A stretch of DNA of 64,000 nucleotides from Azospirillum halopraeferens DSM 3675 (GCF_000429625.1 NZ_AUCF01000010.1:154754-218753), one strand, 5' to 3'; counted from the first letter of the stretch, positions 24,760 to 33,764 are shown. A program made the numbers and translations. The notes: generated from the sequence alone by a model not told the origin.

Positions 24760-25143
24760 TCATCCGGGGTGTGGCGCGCTGCGGTCGAGCGCGCCGGCCA
24801 CCGCCGTCAGCAGATCGCGGGGCACGAAGGGTTTGACGACGAACCCCAGCGGGTGCGTCGCCTCGGCCCGCCGTGCGGTCAGCGCGTCGGTCTGCGCGCT
24901 GACGTAGACGATCGCGATGGCGAACTGCGCGCGCAGCGCCGCCGCGGTGTCGATGCCGTCCATCGGCCCGGCGAGGCGGATGTCCATCAGCGCCAGGTCC
25001 GGGCGGGTCGCTGCGGCGCAGGCCAGCGCGCCGGCGCCGGTCGCTTCCACCCCGACAACCTCGTATCCGCCGTCCGACAGCAAGGCACGCAGCGACAGGG
25101 CCACCAGCGCCTCATCCTCGACGATCAGTATGCGTGCGCTCAT
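24760..25143 (-). CDS. Single-domain response regulator (receiver only)
   Basis: A 127-residue receiver domain: acidic pair in ILIVEDEA (residues 10-11), phosphoacceptor Asp54 in LALMDIRLAGPMDG, switch threonine/serine in YVSAQTD, and Lys in FVVKPF. There is no output domain, as in CheY-like or phosphorelay regulators. The ATG at 25143 begins at the fold; an earlier in-frame codon at 25188 would add a basic leader. It is divergent from the histidine kinase gene, with 221 bp between them, so the two probably form a pair. Confidence 0.88.
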   Translation of the reverse strand: MSARILIVEDEALVALSLRALLSDGGYEVVGVEATGAGALACAAATRPDLALMDIRLAGPMDGIDTAAALRAQFAIAIVYVSAQTDALTARRAEATHPLGFVVKPFVPRDLLTAVAGALDRSAPHPG

Positions 25144-25364
25144 CCCACCATCTTCGGTTCGGTTTCGCCTGCCATACCTCACGTCCATCGCGCGGTGTGT
25201 CCCTCGCGTGTCGGTGTGACGGACGCCGGCGGCATCATACGGCTACGGCGCCGCAATCCATAGTCCGTTCCGCCGATGGCGCCGGAACCAATGAGCCCAT
25301 ACAATCCCTCACCATCAAATCGTGTTTGTGCGCACCGGCCTCACGCACAGCCGGGAGAGCTGCG

Positions 25365-26630
25365 ATGGAATCCTGGACGGACACTGGTATTGAAGCGGTC
25401 GGGCGGGTGCGTTGGGGAAGCCATTTCTGCCAGTTCTATGACACCTCCACCGACCTGACCGACATTCTCGTCCCCTACTTCAAGGCGGGACTGGAGCAGG
25501 ACGAGCAATGCCTGTGGGTCGTGGCGCCGGATCTGTCGGTCGACGGGGCGGTCGCTGTCCTGCGCAACGCCGTGCCCGATCTGGATGCTCGGATGAACCT
25601 GGGCCGGATCGACTTCATCGACCAGCGCGCCTGGTACCACGAGGGCAGCCTCGACACCTCCCTGCACGGGTGGCTGGCGCGCGAACGGGAGGCCCTCGAC
25701 CGCGGCCGCCGCGGCCTGCGCCTGACAGGTAACGTGCTGCCGCGCCGTCTGGCCGACTGGGATGGCTTCATCGACTATGAAACCCGTGTGAGCGACCATT
25801 TCGCCGGCCGCCGCATCGTGGGGCTGTGCACCTATTGCCTGGGTGCCTGCCAGCCGACCGACGTGCTCGACGTGGTGGGAATCCATCAGTTTGCGGTGGC
25901 CCGCCGCCACGCCGCGTGGCAGGTGATCGAAAGCGCCTCGGTCAAGCAGGCCAAGGAGGAGTTGCGGCTGCTGAACGCCGAACTGGAGGAGCGCGTCCTG
26001 GAGCAGACGGCGGAACTGCGCCGGGCGCTGGAGAACAAGGATGTGCTGTTCCGCGAGGTGCACCACCGCGTCAAGAACAACCTTCAGGTCGTGTGCAGTC
26101 TGCTGATCCTGAAGGCCGGCCGGCTCGCCGACGGGGCGGCCCGCCAGATGGTCGACGAGATGGTGGAGCGCATCCGCGCCATGAGCCTCGTCCACGAAGC
26201 CCTGTACCAGCGCGACGACAGCGCCCGTATCGACTTCGGCGCCTACCTCCGCACGCTGGTGGAGGGGCTGCAGCGCACCTACGGGACGGGAGACCGCGTG
26301 CGCCTGCGCGTCGACGCGGCGGCGGGCTGCGCCCTCGACCTGGATGCGGCCATACCCGCCGGCCTCATCACCACCGAGGTGGTGTCCAACGCCCTCAAAC
26401 ACGCCTTCCCCGCGGGGCGGAGCGGCACCGTCACCATCACGTTCGCCCGTGATGACGACGGCGCCAGCCGGCTGACGGTTCGCGACGACGGCCCCGGCCT
26501 TCCCGGGGCCGAACCTTCCGCGGCCGGAGCCGGTCTCGGTCTGGTGCGGGCCCTGGCCGCCCAACTGCATGGGCGCACCGCCTTCCACAGCGACGGCGGG
26601 GCGGTGTTCGAACTGGTGTTTCCGGCATAG
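25365..26630 (+). CDS. MEDS-domain sensor histidine kinase (HisKA_2 type)
   Basis: A 421-residue soluble kinase. Residues 10-190 match a MEDS domain, as in the dichloromethane regulator DcmR (HFCQFYDTSTDLTDILVPYFKAGLEQDEQCLWV). A coiled coil follows (KQAKEELRLLNAELEERVLEQ). The HisKA_2 phosphoacceptor is in FREVHHRVKNNLQVVCSLL, and the ATPase domain has the N box TEVVSNALKHAFP, DDGPGLP, and GLGLVRAL. No transmembrane segment is visible, so it senses a cytoplasmic signal of unknown nature. It probably phosphorylates the divergent receiver protein. Confidence 0.88.
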   Translation: MESWTDTGIEAVGRVRWGSHFCQFYDTSTDLTDILVPYFKAGLEQDEQCLWVVAPDLSVDGAVAVLRNAVPDLDARMNLGRIDFIDQRAWYHEGSLDTSLHGWLAREREALDRGRRGLRLTGNVLPRRLADWDGFIDYETRVSDHFAGRRIVGLCTYCLGACQPTDVLDVVGIHQFAVARRHAAWQVIESASVKQAKEELRLLNAELEERVLEQTAELRRALENKDVLFREVHHRVKNNLQVVCSLLILKAGRLADGAARQMVDEMVERIRAMSLVHEALYQRDDSARIDFGAYLRTLVEGLQRTYGTGDRVRLRVDAAAGCALDLDAAIPAGLITTEVVSNALKHAFPAGRSGTVTITFARDDDGASRLTVRDDGPGLPGAEPSAAGAGLGLVRALAAQLHGRTAFHSDGGAVFELVFPA

Positions 26631-26665
26631 GGCATCATGCGTTTGCGCCGAAACGCATGATGCCC
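26630..26665. terminator. Bidirectional hairpin between kinase gene and chaB
   Basis: A perfect 15-bp inverted repeat (GGGCATCATGCGTTT and its complement) with a 6-nt loop begins at the last base of the kinase stop codon, between convergent genes. There is no long T-run. Confidence 0.6.
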
Positions 26666-26675
26666 CTGCCCCTGT

Positions 26676-26894
26676 TCAATGCCTGAGGTGCCAGGAATCG
26701 CCGACCCGTTCATAGCGGCGCAGAACGGCGGCCCAGGCGATTCGACGGGCGGCCTCGTTGCGGCGGGCCTGACCTTCGCCCTCGTCGTATTCCCGCCAGG
26801 CCCGGTTGAAGGCGGAACGATAGATGTCCTGCGCGCCGTCAGGCAGGCCGGACTTTACCGAATCGGGCAATTCGGCGTTGCTGGGAAACGGCAT
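26676..26894 (-). CDS. ChaB-like small protein
   Basis: A 72-residue protein of the ChaB family (MPFPSNAELPDSVKSGLPDGAQDIYRSAFNRAWREY), annotated as a cation transport regulator but of unproven function. The ATG at 26894 has GTGGAGG upstream; a longer in-frame start at 27029 would add a non-homologous leader and run into the terminator. Confidence 0.85.
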   Translation of the reverse strand: MPFPSNAELPDSVKSGLPDGAQDIYRSAFNRAWREYDEGEGQARRNEAARRIAWAAVLRRYERVGDSWHLRH

Positions 26895-27012
26895 TGCGCG
26901 TCCTCCACGGCGTTTCTTATGATTGTTTTGATCATAGCCTTTTTCCCGCCCTCTGCTGAAGCAGTCTTTTGGCGGAGGGGGGTATGCCGAAACGCAAAAC
27001 GCGCACAACGCA

Positions 27013-27048
27013 AAACCCCCTTCCGGCAAGTGATCCGGAAGGGGGTTT
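27013..27048 (-). terminator. Rho-independent terminator of the HTH gene
   Basis: Arms 27013-27026 and 27035-27048 (AAACCCCCTTCCGG stem) with an 8-nt loop; read on the minus strand the stem is followed by TTTTGCGTT. It ends the transcript of the HTH-domain gene. Confidence 0.8.
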
Positions 27049-27086
27049 CGGGACGGGGGGCCCGCGGGCGTCGGTCGATGAACGCG

Positions 27087-27968
27087 TTATGGCGCGCGGC
27101 GCGCGGCGCGGTGGGCCGGGATCGGGATCGGGCGGGCCACCTGCTCCTCGCGGCGGCTGGCGGACATGTCGATCTCGATGCGGGCCAGAGCCTTGCGCAG
27201 CTCGTGCACGGCATCCGACAGGGGTTGGATGCTGTTTTCGCCCGGCTGCTGGCGCCAGGTGCGATAGGCCGCCAGGCAGGTCCGTGCGGTTTCCCGCAGG
27301 CGGGCCTCCACGGCGTCCACGGGCGGCGTCGGTTCGGCGCGGGCCGGACGCGGCGCCGCTTGCTCGCCGCCGGCAGGGGCGGCGGCAGGAGCGACGGCCA
27401 CGGGTGCCGCCGGCAACGGCGCCGGTGCGGCGGGAGCGGGCTCCACCACCGGTGCGACGGCCGGCTCACCCCGCGAGGACCGATCGCCGCGAAGCTGGTC
27501 GGCACGCAGGGTGCCGCCGCGAGCGGACTCGCCGCGCGACCGTTCCGGACGCGGCTCCCCGCCGCGGGCGTGGCGGGGCGGCTGTGGCGCCGGATCGGCC
27601 TCGGCTGCCGGTTCGGCGTCGGGCCGGGCGGGCTCCCCGGCGGGGGCCTGCGCTTCCGGAGCGTCCGTCGCGGGCGGCGCGGCCTCGGAGGGTGCCGTCT
27701 CCGCCGGTGCGGCGTCGGCCGCCGGCTCGCCGGTCTCCTCGCCGCCCTGGCCGCTGGCCTCAGCCTTGCGGACGATGTAGGAGATGGCGCTGGGGGTGCA
27801 TTCGAATTCGCGGGCGATGGCCGACAGCGTTGCGCCGGCCCGGTACCGTTCAAGAATTCGTGGCCATGCCGATTGCGGAATTCGGCCGCGCCGCTTCGGG
27901 GATTCCGCTTCGGTGCCGGTTTCTGCGTTCATAATGTCGCTCGGTTGCCAAAGAGAATTTTGCGTCAT
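27087..27968 (-). CDS. HTH-domain protein with long Ala/Pro-rich linker
   Basis: A DNA-binding candidate of unknown role. Residues about 25-60 form a homeodomain-like HTH (QSAWPRILERYRAGATLSAIAREFECTPSAISYIVRKAE). About 140 residues rich in Ala, Pro, Glu and Arg follow, predicted disordered. A C-terminal helical segment (AVEARLRETARTCLAAYRTWRQQP and LSDAVHELRKALARIEIDM) is probably an oligomerisation part. Two starts are possible: ATG 27968 (293 aa) and ATG 27932 (281 aa); neither has a strong Shine-Dalgarno. Confidence 0.75.
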   Translation of the reverse strand: MTQNSLWQPSDIMNAETGTEAESPKRRGRIPQSAWPRILERYRAGATLSAIAREFECTPSAISYIVRKAEASGQGGEETGEPAADAAPAETAPSEAAPPATDAPEAQAPAGEPARPDAEPAAEADPAPQPPRHARGGEPRPERSRGESARGGTLRADQLRGDRSSRGEPAVAPVVEPAPAAPAPLPAAPVAVAPAAAPAGGEQAAPRPARAEPTPPVDAVEARLRETARTCLAAYRTWRQQPGENSIQPLSDAVHELRKALARIEIDMSASRREEQVARPIPIPAHRAARRAP

Positions 27969-28369
27969 TCGACAGATGCCCGTAGGAGATCGCACTCTTC
28001 CCCCGCCGCGCCGCATGGAGAGTGCGGCGAGCCTCATTGAAGCACTGAGTTGGCGGCGTTGATTTCTGTGCAGATCAATATCGGCGTCCGAAGCGGAAAA
28101 TACCAGCGGAACTTTGCGGGGAAAAGCGAATTTGTATGCGCAAACGCAGTTTGTGCAGCGGCTTGCGCGACGCCGGCGGCGGCGGCGGGCTCGCCGCCGG
28201 CTGCGCCTCCGGCCGCATTTCGCCGGCGGGGATGTTCGGGATTTTAAAAACTACCGCGATGGTGGTTCCTCTTTCAAATCCTTCGGGGGGTGCTGAAGGG
28301 TCCGGGGGAACGCGGATTTGAATCCGGCGTTTCGATTCCGTCCCGCTCACGCTCGCCGGAGTTTGCTCC
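27969..28369. promoter_or_regulatory. Divergent HTH gene/degP intergenic region
   Basis: A 401-bp non-coding stretch with promoters for both genes expected. It contains an AT-rich run around 28240-28255 and a GGAACTT at 28108-28114 that resembles an extracytoplasmic sigma -35 element but lacks a matching -10. No open frame here has coding character or a Shine-Dalgarno. Confidence 0.4.
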
Positions 28370-29848
28370 ATGCCGCATGCCTCCGCTTCCCCTTCGTCGC
28401 GCCTCGGCTCGCCGGTGCGCGCGCTCGCCCTGGCCCTGGCCCTGGCGACGGTGCCGGCCCTGCCGGCTGCCGCCCGCGGGGCGCCGCAGTCGTTCGCCGA
28501 CATGGCCGAGGCCCGGCTGCAGACGGTCGTGAACATCTCCACCAAGGCGCGGAGCGAGCCGCGCGGCGGGCCGGCGCTCCCGGACGCGCCGGGCTTTCCC
28601 GACGGATCGCCGTTCGAGGATTTCTTCCGCAATTTCCGTGGCGACGGCCCGCGGCCGGAGCCGGAGCCGGCGACGGCGCTGGGCTCCGGGTTCATCATCG
28701 ACGGGTCGGGCTACATCGTCACCAACCATCACGTGATCGCCGAGGCCGACGAAGTGTCCGCCATCCTGCACGACGGTCGCGAGTTGAAGGCGGAGGTGGT
28801 GGGCGCCGACCCGGCGACCGATCTGGCCGTCCTCAAGGTCGACACCGACGCGCCGCTGCCCGCCGCACCCTGGGGTGACAGCGACGCCGTCCGGGTGGGT
28901 GACTGGGTGGTCGCCATCGGCAACCCGTTCGGGCTGGGCGGCTCGGTGACCGCCGGCATCCTGTCGGCGCGCGCCCGCGACATCCAGCAGGGCCCCTACG
29001 ACGAGTATCTGCAGACCGACACCGCCATCAACCGGGGCAACTCCGGCGGGCCGCTGTTCAACACCGACGGCGAGGTGGTGGGGATCAACACCGCCATCTT
29101 CTCCCCCACCGGCGGCTCGGTCGGCATCGGCTTCGCCGTGCCGTCCTCGGTGGCGCGCCCGATCGTCGAGCAGTTGCGGTCCAACGGGCAGGTGCGCCGC
29201 GGCTGGCTGGGCGTGCGGGTGCAGACCGTAACGCCGGAGATCGCCGAGAGCCTGGGCCTGCGCGAACAGCGCGGCGCCCTGGTCACCAGCGTCGACCCCG
29301 CCGGCCCGGCCGCCGAGGCGGGCCTCACCCAGGGGGACGTGGTCACCCGCTTCGGGTCCACGGCGGTGAACGAGATGCGCGACCTGCCGCGGGCCGTGGC
29401 CAAGGCTGCCGTCGGCAGCACGGTGGAGATGCAGGTGCTGCGCCGCGGCGAGCCGCACACGCTGGCGGTCGCCATCGGCGAACAGCCGGGCGAGCCGATG
29501 GCGACCGCCGGCACCAGCGCCCCGCCACCGTCCGCCGCGCCGGGCACCGACGTGCTCGGGCTGCGCCTCGCCCCGATGACGCCGGATCTGCGCAACACCT
29601 TCGCCATCGCCCCGGACGTCGACGGGGTGGTGGTCACCGAGGTGGCGCCCGACAGCCCCGCCATGGAGCGGGGGATCGAGCCCGGCGACGTCATCGTCGA
29701 GGCCGGCCAGCAGCCCGTTCTGCGGCCCGAGGACGTGGAGGCCAGCGTCGACGAGGCGCGCGCGGCGGACCGCGGCAGCGTTCTCATGCAGGTCAACCGC
29801 GGCGGCGACTTGCATTACGTGCCGGTCCCGGTGGATGGTCGGGGGTGA
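28370..29848 (+). CDS. degP: DegP/DegQ-type periplasmic serine protease (Do family)
   Basis: A 492-residue envelope quality-control protease/chaperone. A signal peptide (about residues 1-37, LALALALATVPALPAAARG) precedes a trypsin-like domain with the triad His121 (VTNHHVI), Asp151 (PATDLAVLK) and Ser225 (RGNSGGPLF). Two PDZ domains follow, near 245-340 (GWLGVRVQTVTPEIAESLGL) and 395-485. The stop overlaps the next start (TGATG). Confidence 0.93.
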   Translation: MPHASASPSSRLGSPVRALALALALATVPALPAAARGAPQSFADMAEARLQTVVNISTKARSEPRGGPALPDAPGFPDGSPFEDFFRNFRGDGPRPEPEPATALGSGFIIDGSGYIVTNHHVIAEADEVSAILHDGRELKAEVVGADPATDLAVLKVDTDAPLPAAPWGDSDAVRVGDWVVAIGNPFGLGGSVTAGILSARARDIQQGPYDEYLQTDTAINRGNSGGPLFNTDGEVVGINTAIFSPTGGSVGIGFAVPSSVARPIVEQLRSNGQVRRGWLGVRVQTVTPEIAESLGLREQRGALVTSVDPAGPAAEAGLTQGDVVTRFGSTAVNEMRDLPRAVAKAAVGSTVEMQVLRRGEPHTLAVAIGEQPGEPMATAGTSAPPPSAAPGTDVLGLRLAPMTPDLRNTFAIAPDVDGVVVTEVAPDSPAMERGIEPGDVIVEAGQQPVLRPEDVEASVDEARAADRGSVLMQVNRGGDLHYVPVPVDGRG

Positions 29849-30831
29849 TGCCCAAGGAACTGACCCACATCCTGTTCGCCGACAGCGTCCGTGACGCGCT
29901 GCCGGCCGCCGCCGCCGGTCACACCGCCGACCTGCACTTCGGCGCGATCGCCCCGGACGTCTTCTATTACCGGGCTCCGCGCCCCGGCGCGGCGGTGGAC
30001 CTGTACGCCCGCGGCGAGGCGGTTCACGGCGCCGCCGGCGAGGACACGGGGGCCGTGCCCGTGGCCATGCTGGACCGCATCGCCGGCCTTCCGGCGGGGG
30101 AGGAGCGGGAGCGCCGGGCGGCCTTCCTGTGCGGCTTCCTGACCCACATGGCCCTGGACATGGCGTTCCACCCCTGGGTGGTGCACCGCGCCGGCGCCGA
30201 CCGGCTGGCGACCGCGCGCCACCTGCTGCTGGAAAGCTGGCTCGACCTGGTGATGCTGCGCCGCGCCGGGCTGGACCTCGGGCGCTGGCGGCCGCTTGAC
30301 GCGGTGCGCGCCAACGGGCCGTCGAACCGGGCCGCGCTGGATCTGCTGGCAGGCGCACTCGGCCCCGCCCGCGGCGAGGACGCCGCAGCCATGCGCCGGG
30401 CGCTGGCCTGGCAGTACCGCGTGCAGATGACGGCCACCCGGCTCTTCCCGTCGCGACTCGCCGCCCGCGCCGCGGCGCTGGCCGACCGTGCCGCCGGCGG
30501 CACCCTGAAGGAGCGGGTGGCCCTGTTCTATCCCGTGCAGCGGGACCCGTTGCCGGGTGTCGTCGCCGATGCCGGCGCCTTCGTCCACCCCGTCACCGGC
30601 GCCATGGTGGACGGCGGCCTGTCCGGCCGCTGGCAGGCGGCGCGCGAGCTGGCGACCGCTTTCCTCGGCGCAGTCGGCGACGTGCTGGACGGGCGGGCGG
30701 AAGCGGCCTGGCTGTCGGCGGTGGTGGGCCGCCGCAGCCTCACCACCGGGCTGCCGGACTGCCCCATGGGGCGGGCGCGCCATTTCGATCCGGTGGCGCT
30801 GGGGCCGCTGTGGCGCTACGGGATGGCGTGA
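29848..30831 (+). CDS. Zinc-dependent phospholipase C-like protein
   Basis: A 327-residue protein with the zinc-dependent phospholipase C-type helical fold. Likely metal-binding His/Asp residues are in KELTHILFAD, LHFGAIAPDVFYY and FLTHMALDMAFHPWVVHRAG. No export signal is obvious, so the classical secreted-lipase role may not apply. The start overlaps the degP stop by one base, so the two genes are translationally coupled; why a protease and a lipase-like protein are linked is unknown. Confidence 0.75.
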   Translation: MPKELTHILFADSVRDALPAAAAGHTADLHFGAIAPDVFYYRAPRPGAAVDLYARGEAVHGAAGEDTGAVPVAMLDRIAGLPAGEERERRAAFLCGFLTHMALDMAFHPWVVHRAGADRLATARHLLLESWLDLVMLRRAGLDLGRWRPLDAVRANGPSNRAALDLLAGALGPARGEDAAAMRRALAWQYRVQMTATRLFPSRLAARAAALADRAAGGTLKERVALFYPVQRDPLPGVVADAGAFVHPVTGAMVDGGLSGRWQAARELATAFLGAVGDVLDGRAEAAWLSAVVGRRSLTTGLPDCPMGRARHFDPVALGPLWRYGMA

Positions 30832-30953
30832 CGCGCATCTGGCCTGACGGGCACCGGCGTCTTTTCCCCTATCGCTGATGCGGCGGCGGCGGTATTTTGC
30901 CGGCCGGTCGGGCCCCTTGCACGGGCCGCTTTCGGGTTCTGAGGACGTCTTCC

Positions 30954-31706
30954 GTGGCTACTGTTTCGGCGGACCGCGACGCGGTGCGGCTGTCGGTCGT
31001 GATTCCGGTCTACAACGAGGCCGAGAACGTCATCCCCCTCCTTGACGAGATCGAGGCGGCGCTGGCCGCCCACGGGCCGTTCGAGGTGGTGTTCGTCGAC
31101 GACGCGTCGGACGACGACACCGCGGCGCGCCTGGCGCCGCGCATCGCCGCGTCGGCCGGCGGCAACCCCGTACGCCTGGTCCGGCACGTACAGCGGTCCG
31201 GGCAGAGTGCCGCCGTGCGTACGGGCGTCAAGGCGGCGCGGGGGACCTGGATCGCCACGCTGGACGGCGACGGCCAGAACGACCCCGCCGACATCCCGGC
31301 CCTGCTCGCCCGCAGCGGCGAGGCGGACACCCCGCTGATGGTCGGCGGCCTGCGGCGCAAGCGGCGCGACACCTGGTCCAAGCGGGCGGCATCGCGCTTC
31401 GCCAACGGGTTGCGCCAGGCGATGCTGCGCGACGGCTGCGCCGATACCGGCTGCGGCCTGAAGCTGTTCCGCCGCGATGCGTTCCTCGATTTGCCATATT
31501 TCGGTGCCATGCACCGGTTCCTGCCTGCGCTGTTCCGGGCGCACGGCCACCCCGTGGCGTACGTGCCGGTCAACCATCGGCCCCGTCAGCGCGGCGCCTC
31601 GAAGTACACCAACCTGCGCCGCGGCCTGATCGGCGTCGTCGACCTGCTCGGCGTCTTCTGGCTCCAGCGTCGCACCCGGCTTTCGCCCGCGGTGGAGGAG
31701 CGCTGA
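30954..31706 (+). CDS. Family 2 glycosyltransferase (polyprenyl-phosphate sugar synthase type)
   Basis: A 250-residue GT2 enzyme of the DPM1/ArnC type, which charges a lipid phosphate with a sugar. It shows SVVIPVYNEAENVIPLLDEI, VVFVDDASDDDT, the catalytic ATLDGDGQNDPADIP and the tail HRPRQRGASKYTNLRRGL. There are no C-terminal membrane helices. A GTG start at 30954 (VATVSADRD) is preferred, with TGAGGAC upstream; an ATG at 30897 would give a longer non-homologous leader. It is the first gene of a three-gene envelope set. Confidence 0.85.
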   Translation: MATVSADRDAVRLSVVIPVYNEAENVIPLLDEIEAALAAHGPFEVVFVDDASDDDTAARLAPRIAASAGGNPVRLVRHVQRSGQSAAVRTGVKAARGTWIATLDGDGQNDPADIPALLARSGEADTPLMVGGLRRKRRDTWSKRAASRFANGLRQAMLRDGCADTGCGLKLFRRDAFLDLPYFGAMHRFLPALFRAHGHPVAYVPVNHRPRQRGASKYTNLRRGLIGVVDLLGVFWLQRRTRLSPAVEER

Positions 31707-31740
31707 GGCGCTTCCCCCCGGCAGAGGATTTCAGCGCCCC

Positions 31741-32103
31741 ATGATCGACGCCCTCGTCACCTGGTTCAACGAACGCAGCACCACCGAACTGGTGTGGATC
31801 GCGCTCGGCTTCGTCGCGCAGTTCATGTTCATGATGCGCTTCGTCGTCCAGTGGATCGCCAGCGAACGGGTGCGGCGCAGCATCGTGCCGGAGACGTTCT
31901 GGTACTTCAGCATCGCCGGCGGCGTGCTGCTGCTCGCCTACGCCGTGCATCGCGCCGACCCGGTCTTCATCCTCGGGCAGGCGCTCGGTCTGGTGATCTA
32001 CGTCCGCAACATCTACTTCATCTGGTCGGGCAAGCGCGCCGACAGCCGCGCCGCCGCCGACAACGCCGCCGGCAACGCGGACGCGGAGCCCGGCCGCCCG
32101 TGA
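31741..32103 (+). CDS. LAB_N (lipid-A-disaccharide synthase N-terminal-like) membrane protein
   Basis: A 120-residue protein with three hydrophobic helices and the LAB_N signature: GFVAQFMFMMRFVVQWIASERVRRSIVPETFWYFSIAGG and QALGLVIYVRNIYFIW. LAB_N proteins accompany glycolipid-synthesis genes, possibly in flipping or retaining lipid-linked sugars. AGAGGA precedes the ATG. The stop overlaps the next GTG start. Confidence 0.9.
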   Translation: MIDALVTWFNERSTTELVWIALGFVAQFMFMMRFVVQWIASERVRRSIVPETFWYFSIAGGVLLLAYAVHRADPVFILGQALGLVIYVRNIYFIWSGKRADSRAAADNAAGNADAEPGRP

Positions 32104-33755
32104 GCGACGCCCGCCGCCTCTCCCCCGCCGCCTATCTGCTGCTGACACTGTTGAGCCTGGCCCTGTTCCTGCCGGGGTTCACCGTCCTGCCGCCGTTCGA
32201 CCGGGACGAGGCGCGGTTCGCCCAGGCGTCCTTCCAGATGCTGGAGAGCGGCGATCTCGTCGACATCCGCTTCCGGGACGAGGCGCGGCACAAGAAGCCG
32301 GTCGGCATCTACTGGCTCCAGGCCGGCGCCACGGCGGCCGTGCAGGCGCTGGACGCGGCGGTGGGGAAGGCGGTGTGGACCTACCGCATCCCGTCCCTGG
32401 CCGGTGCGGTGCTGGCGGTGCTGCTGACGGCGTGGGTCGGGGCGCGCCTGTTCGGCGCCACCGCCGGCGCGCTGGCCGGCGTGATGCTGGCGGGCTGCGT
32501 CGTCATGGGGGTCGAGGCGCGCATGGCCAAGACCGACGCCGCCCTGCTGGCCACCATCGTGGCGGCCCAGGGGGCGCTGGCCCTGCTGTACGCCGGGCGT
32601 GCGGAGCCGGCCGGTGGCCGGGGTCTGCCCGCTCTGTTCTGGGTCGCGCAGGGACTGGGCATCCTGATCAAGGGCCCCATCACCCCCATGGTGTCGGTGC
32701 TGACCATCGTGGCGCTGGTGGCGTGGGACCGCCGCGCCGGCTGGCTGCGGCGGCTGCGGCCGCTGGAGGGGCTGGCCATCGTGGCGCTGATCGCGCTGCC
32801 CTGGCTGATCGCCATCACGGTGCAGACCGACGGCGCCTTCTTCCGCGCCTCGGTGGGGCACGACATGCTGGCCAAGGTGGGCAGCGGCCAGGAGGGCAAG
32901 GGCCTGCCGCCCGGTTATTATCTCGGCACCTTCTGGATCACCTTCGCCCCGTGGGCCTTCCTGGCGCTGCTGGCGGTGCCGTGGGTGTGGCGCCACCGCC
33001 GCACCGACGCGGTGCGGTTCTGCCTCGCCTGGATCGTGCCCACCTGGTTGGTGTTCGAGGCGGTGCCGACCAAGCTGCTGCACTACACCCTGCCGACCTT
33101 CCCGGCCATCGCGCTGCTGACCGCCGCGGCCGCGCTGGCGCACGCCGACCGCGCGGCGGAGCGGCCGCGCCGCGCCCTGTTCGCGGCTGCCGCGGTGCTC
33201 GGCGCCGTCGGTCTGGTCGGGCTGGCGGTGGCGGTGGCGGTGGTCCCCTGGCTGGTCGACGGGCGCATCGACTCGCGCGCCGTCGCACTGGTGCCGGTGG
33301 TGCTGGTGCTGTTCGTGTGGGCGCTGGTGTTCGTGCGGCGCGGTGCAGCGCAGCGGGCCGTGGCGGCGGCCATGGCCGCGGCGGCGCTGCTGTACGGCGT
33401 CACCTACGCCTTCGTGCTGCCCGCCGTCGATGGCATCTGGGTCAGCCGCGCGGTGGCGCAGGCGGTGACCCGCACGGCCGAGTGCCCGACCCCGGTGGTC
33501 GCCTCGGCCGGCTACAATGAACCCAGCCTGGTGTTCCTGGTGGGAACGCGGACGCTGCTGGTCGGCGGTGCCGCGGCGGCGGCGCACCTGCAGGACGGCG
33601 GGGCCTGCCCGCTGGCGCTGGTGGAGAGCCGGTTCGAGGCGGAGTTCCGCGCCGCCGCCGGCGCCGCCGGGGCGCGCGCGCTCGCCGAGGTGCGCGGGTT
33701 CAACTACAACAACGGCCGCCGGCTGGTGCTGACGCTGTACGCGCCGCCGCGCTGA
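32100..33755 (+). CDS. ArnT-like family 39 glycosyltransferase
   Basis: A 551-residue polytopic transferase that moves a sugar from a polyprenyl carrier to lipid A or another periplasmic acceptor. The first periplasmic loop holds the catalytic acidic motif PPFDRDEARFAQASFQMLESGD followed by ARHKKPVGIYWLQ, as in ArnT/PMT enzymes. About 12 hydrophobic helices and a small C-terminal periplasmic domain are visible. Translation starts at GTG 32100, overlapping the LAB_N stop. The GT2/LAB_N/ArnT order suggests lipid A or glycolipid decoration; the sugar is unknown. Confidence 0.88.
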   Translation: MSDARRLSPAAYLLLTLLSLALFLPGFTVLPPFDRDEARFAQASFQMLESGDLVDIRFRDEARHKKPVGIYWLQAGATAAVQALDAAVGKAVWTYRIPSLAGAVLAVLLTAWVGARLFGATAGALAGVMLAGCVVMGVEARMAKTDAALLATIVAAQGALALLYAGRAEPAGGRGLPALFWVAQGLGILIKGPITPMVSVLTIVALVAWDRRAGWLRRLRPLEGLAIVALIALPWLIAITVQTDGAFFRASVGHDMLAKVGSGQEGKGLPPGYYLGTFWITFAPWAFLALLAVPWVWRHRRTDAVRFCLAWIVPTWLVFEAVPTKLLHYTLPTFPAIALLTAAAALAHADRAAERPRRALFAAAAVLGAVGLVGLAVAVAVVPWLVDGRIDSRAVALVPVVLVLFVWALVFVRRGAAQRAVAAAMAAAALLYGVTYAFVLPAVDGIWVSRAVAQAVTRTAECPTPVVASAGYNEPSLVFLVGTRTLLVGGAAAAAHLQDGGACPLALVESRFEAEFRAAAGAAGARALAEVRGFNYNNGRRLVLTLYAPPR

Positions 33756-33764
33756 ACCGGGGCG

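Noticed and set aside
28108..28114. GGAACTT as an extracytoplasmic sigma factor -35 box for degP
   Set aside because: No matching -10 at the right distance; the base match alone is too short.
28050..28247. Possible small gene before degP
   Set aside because: No ribosome-binding site, Ala/Pro-rich end, and position in a divergent promoter region.
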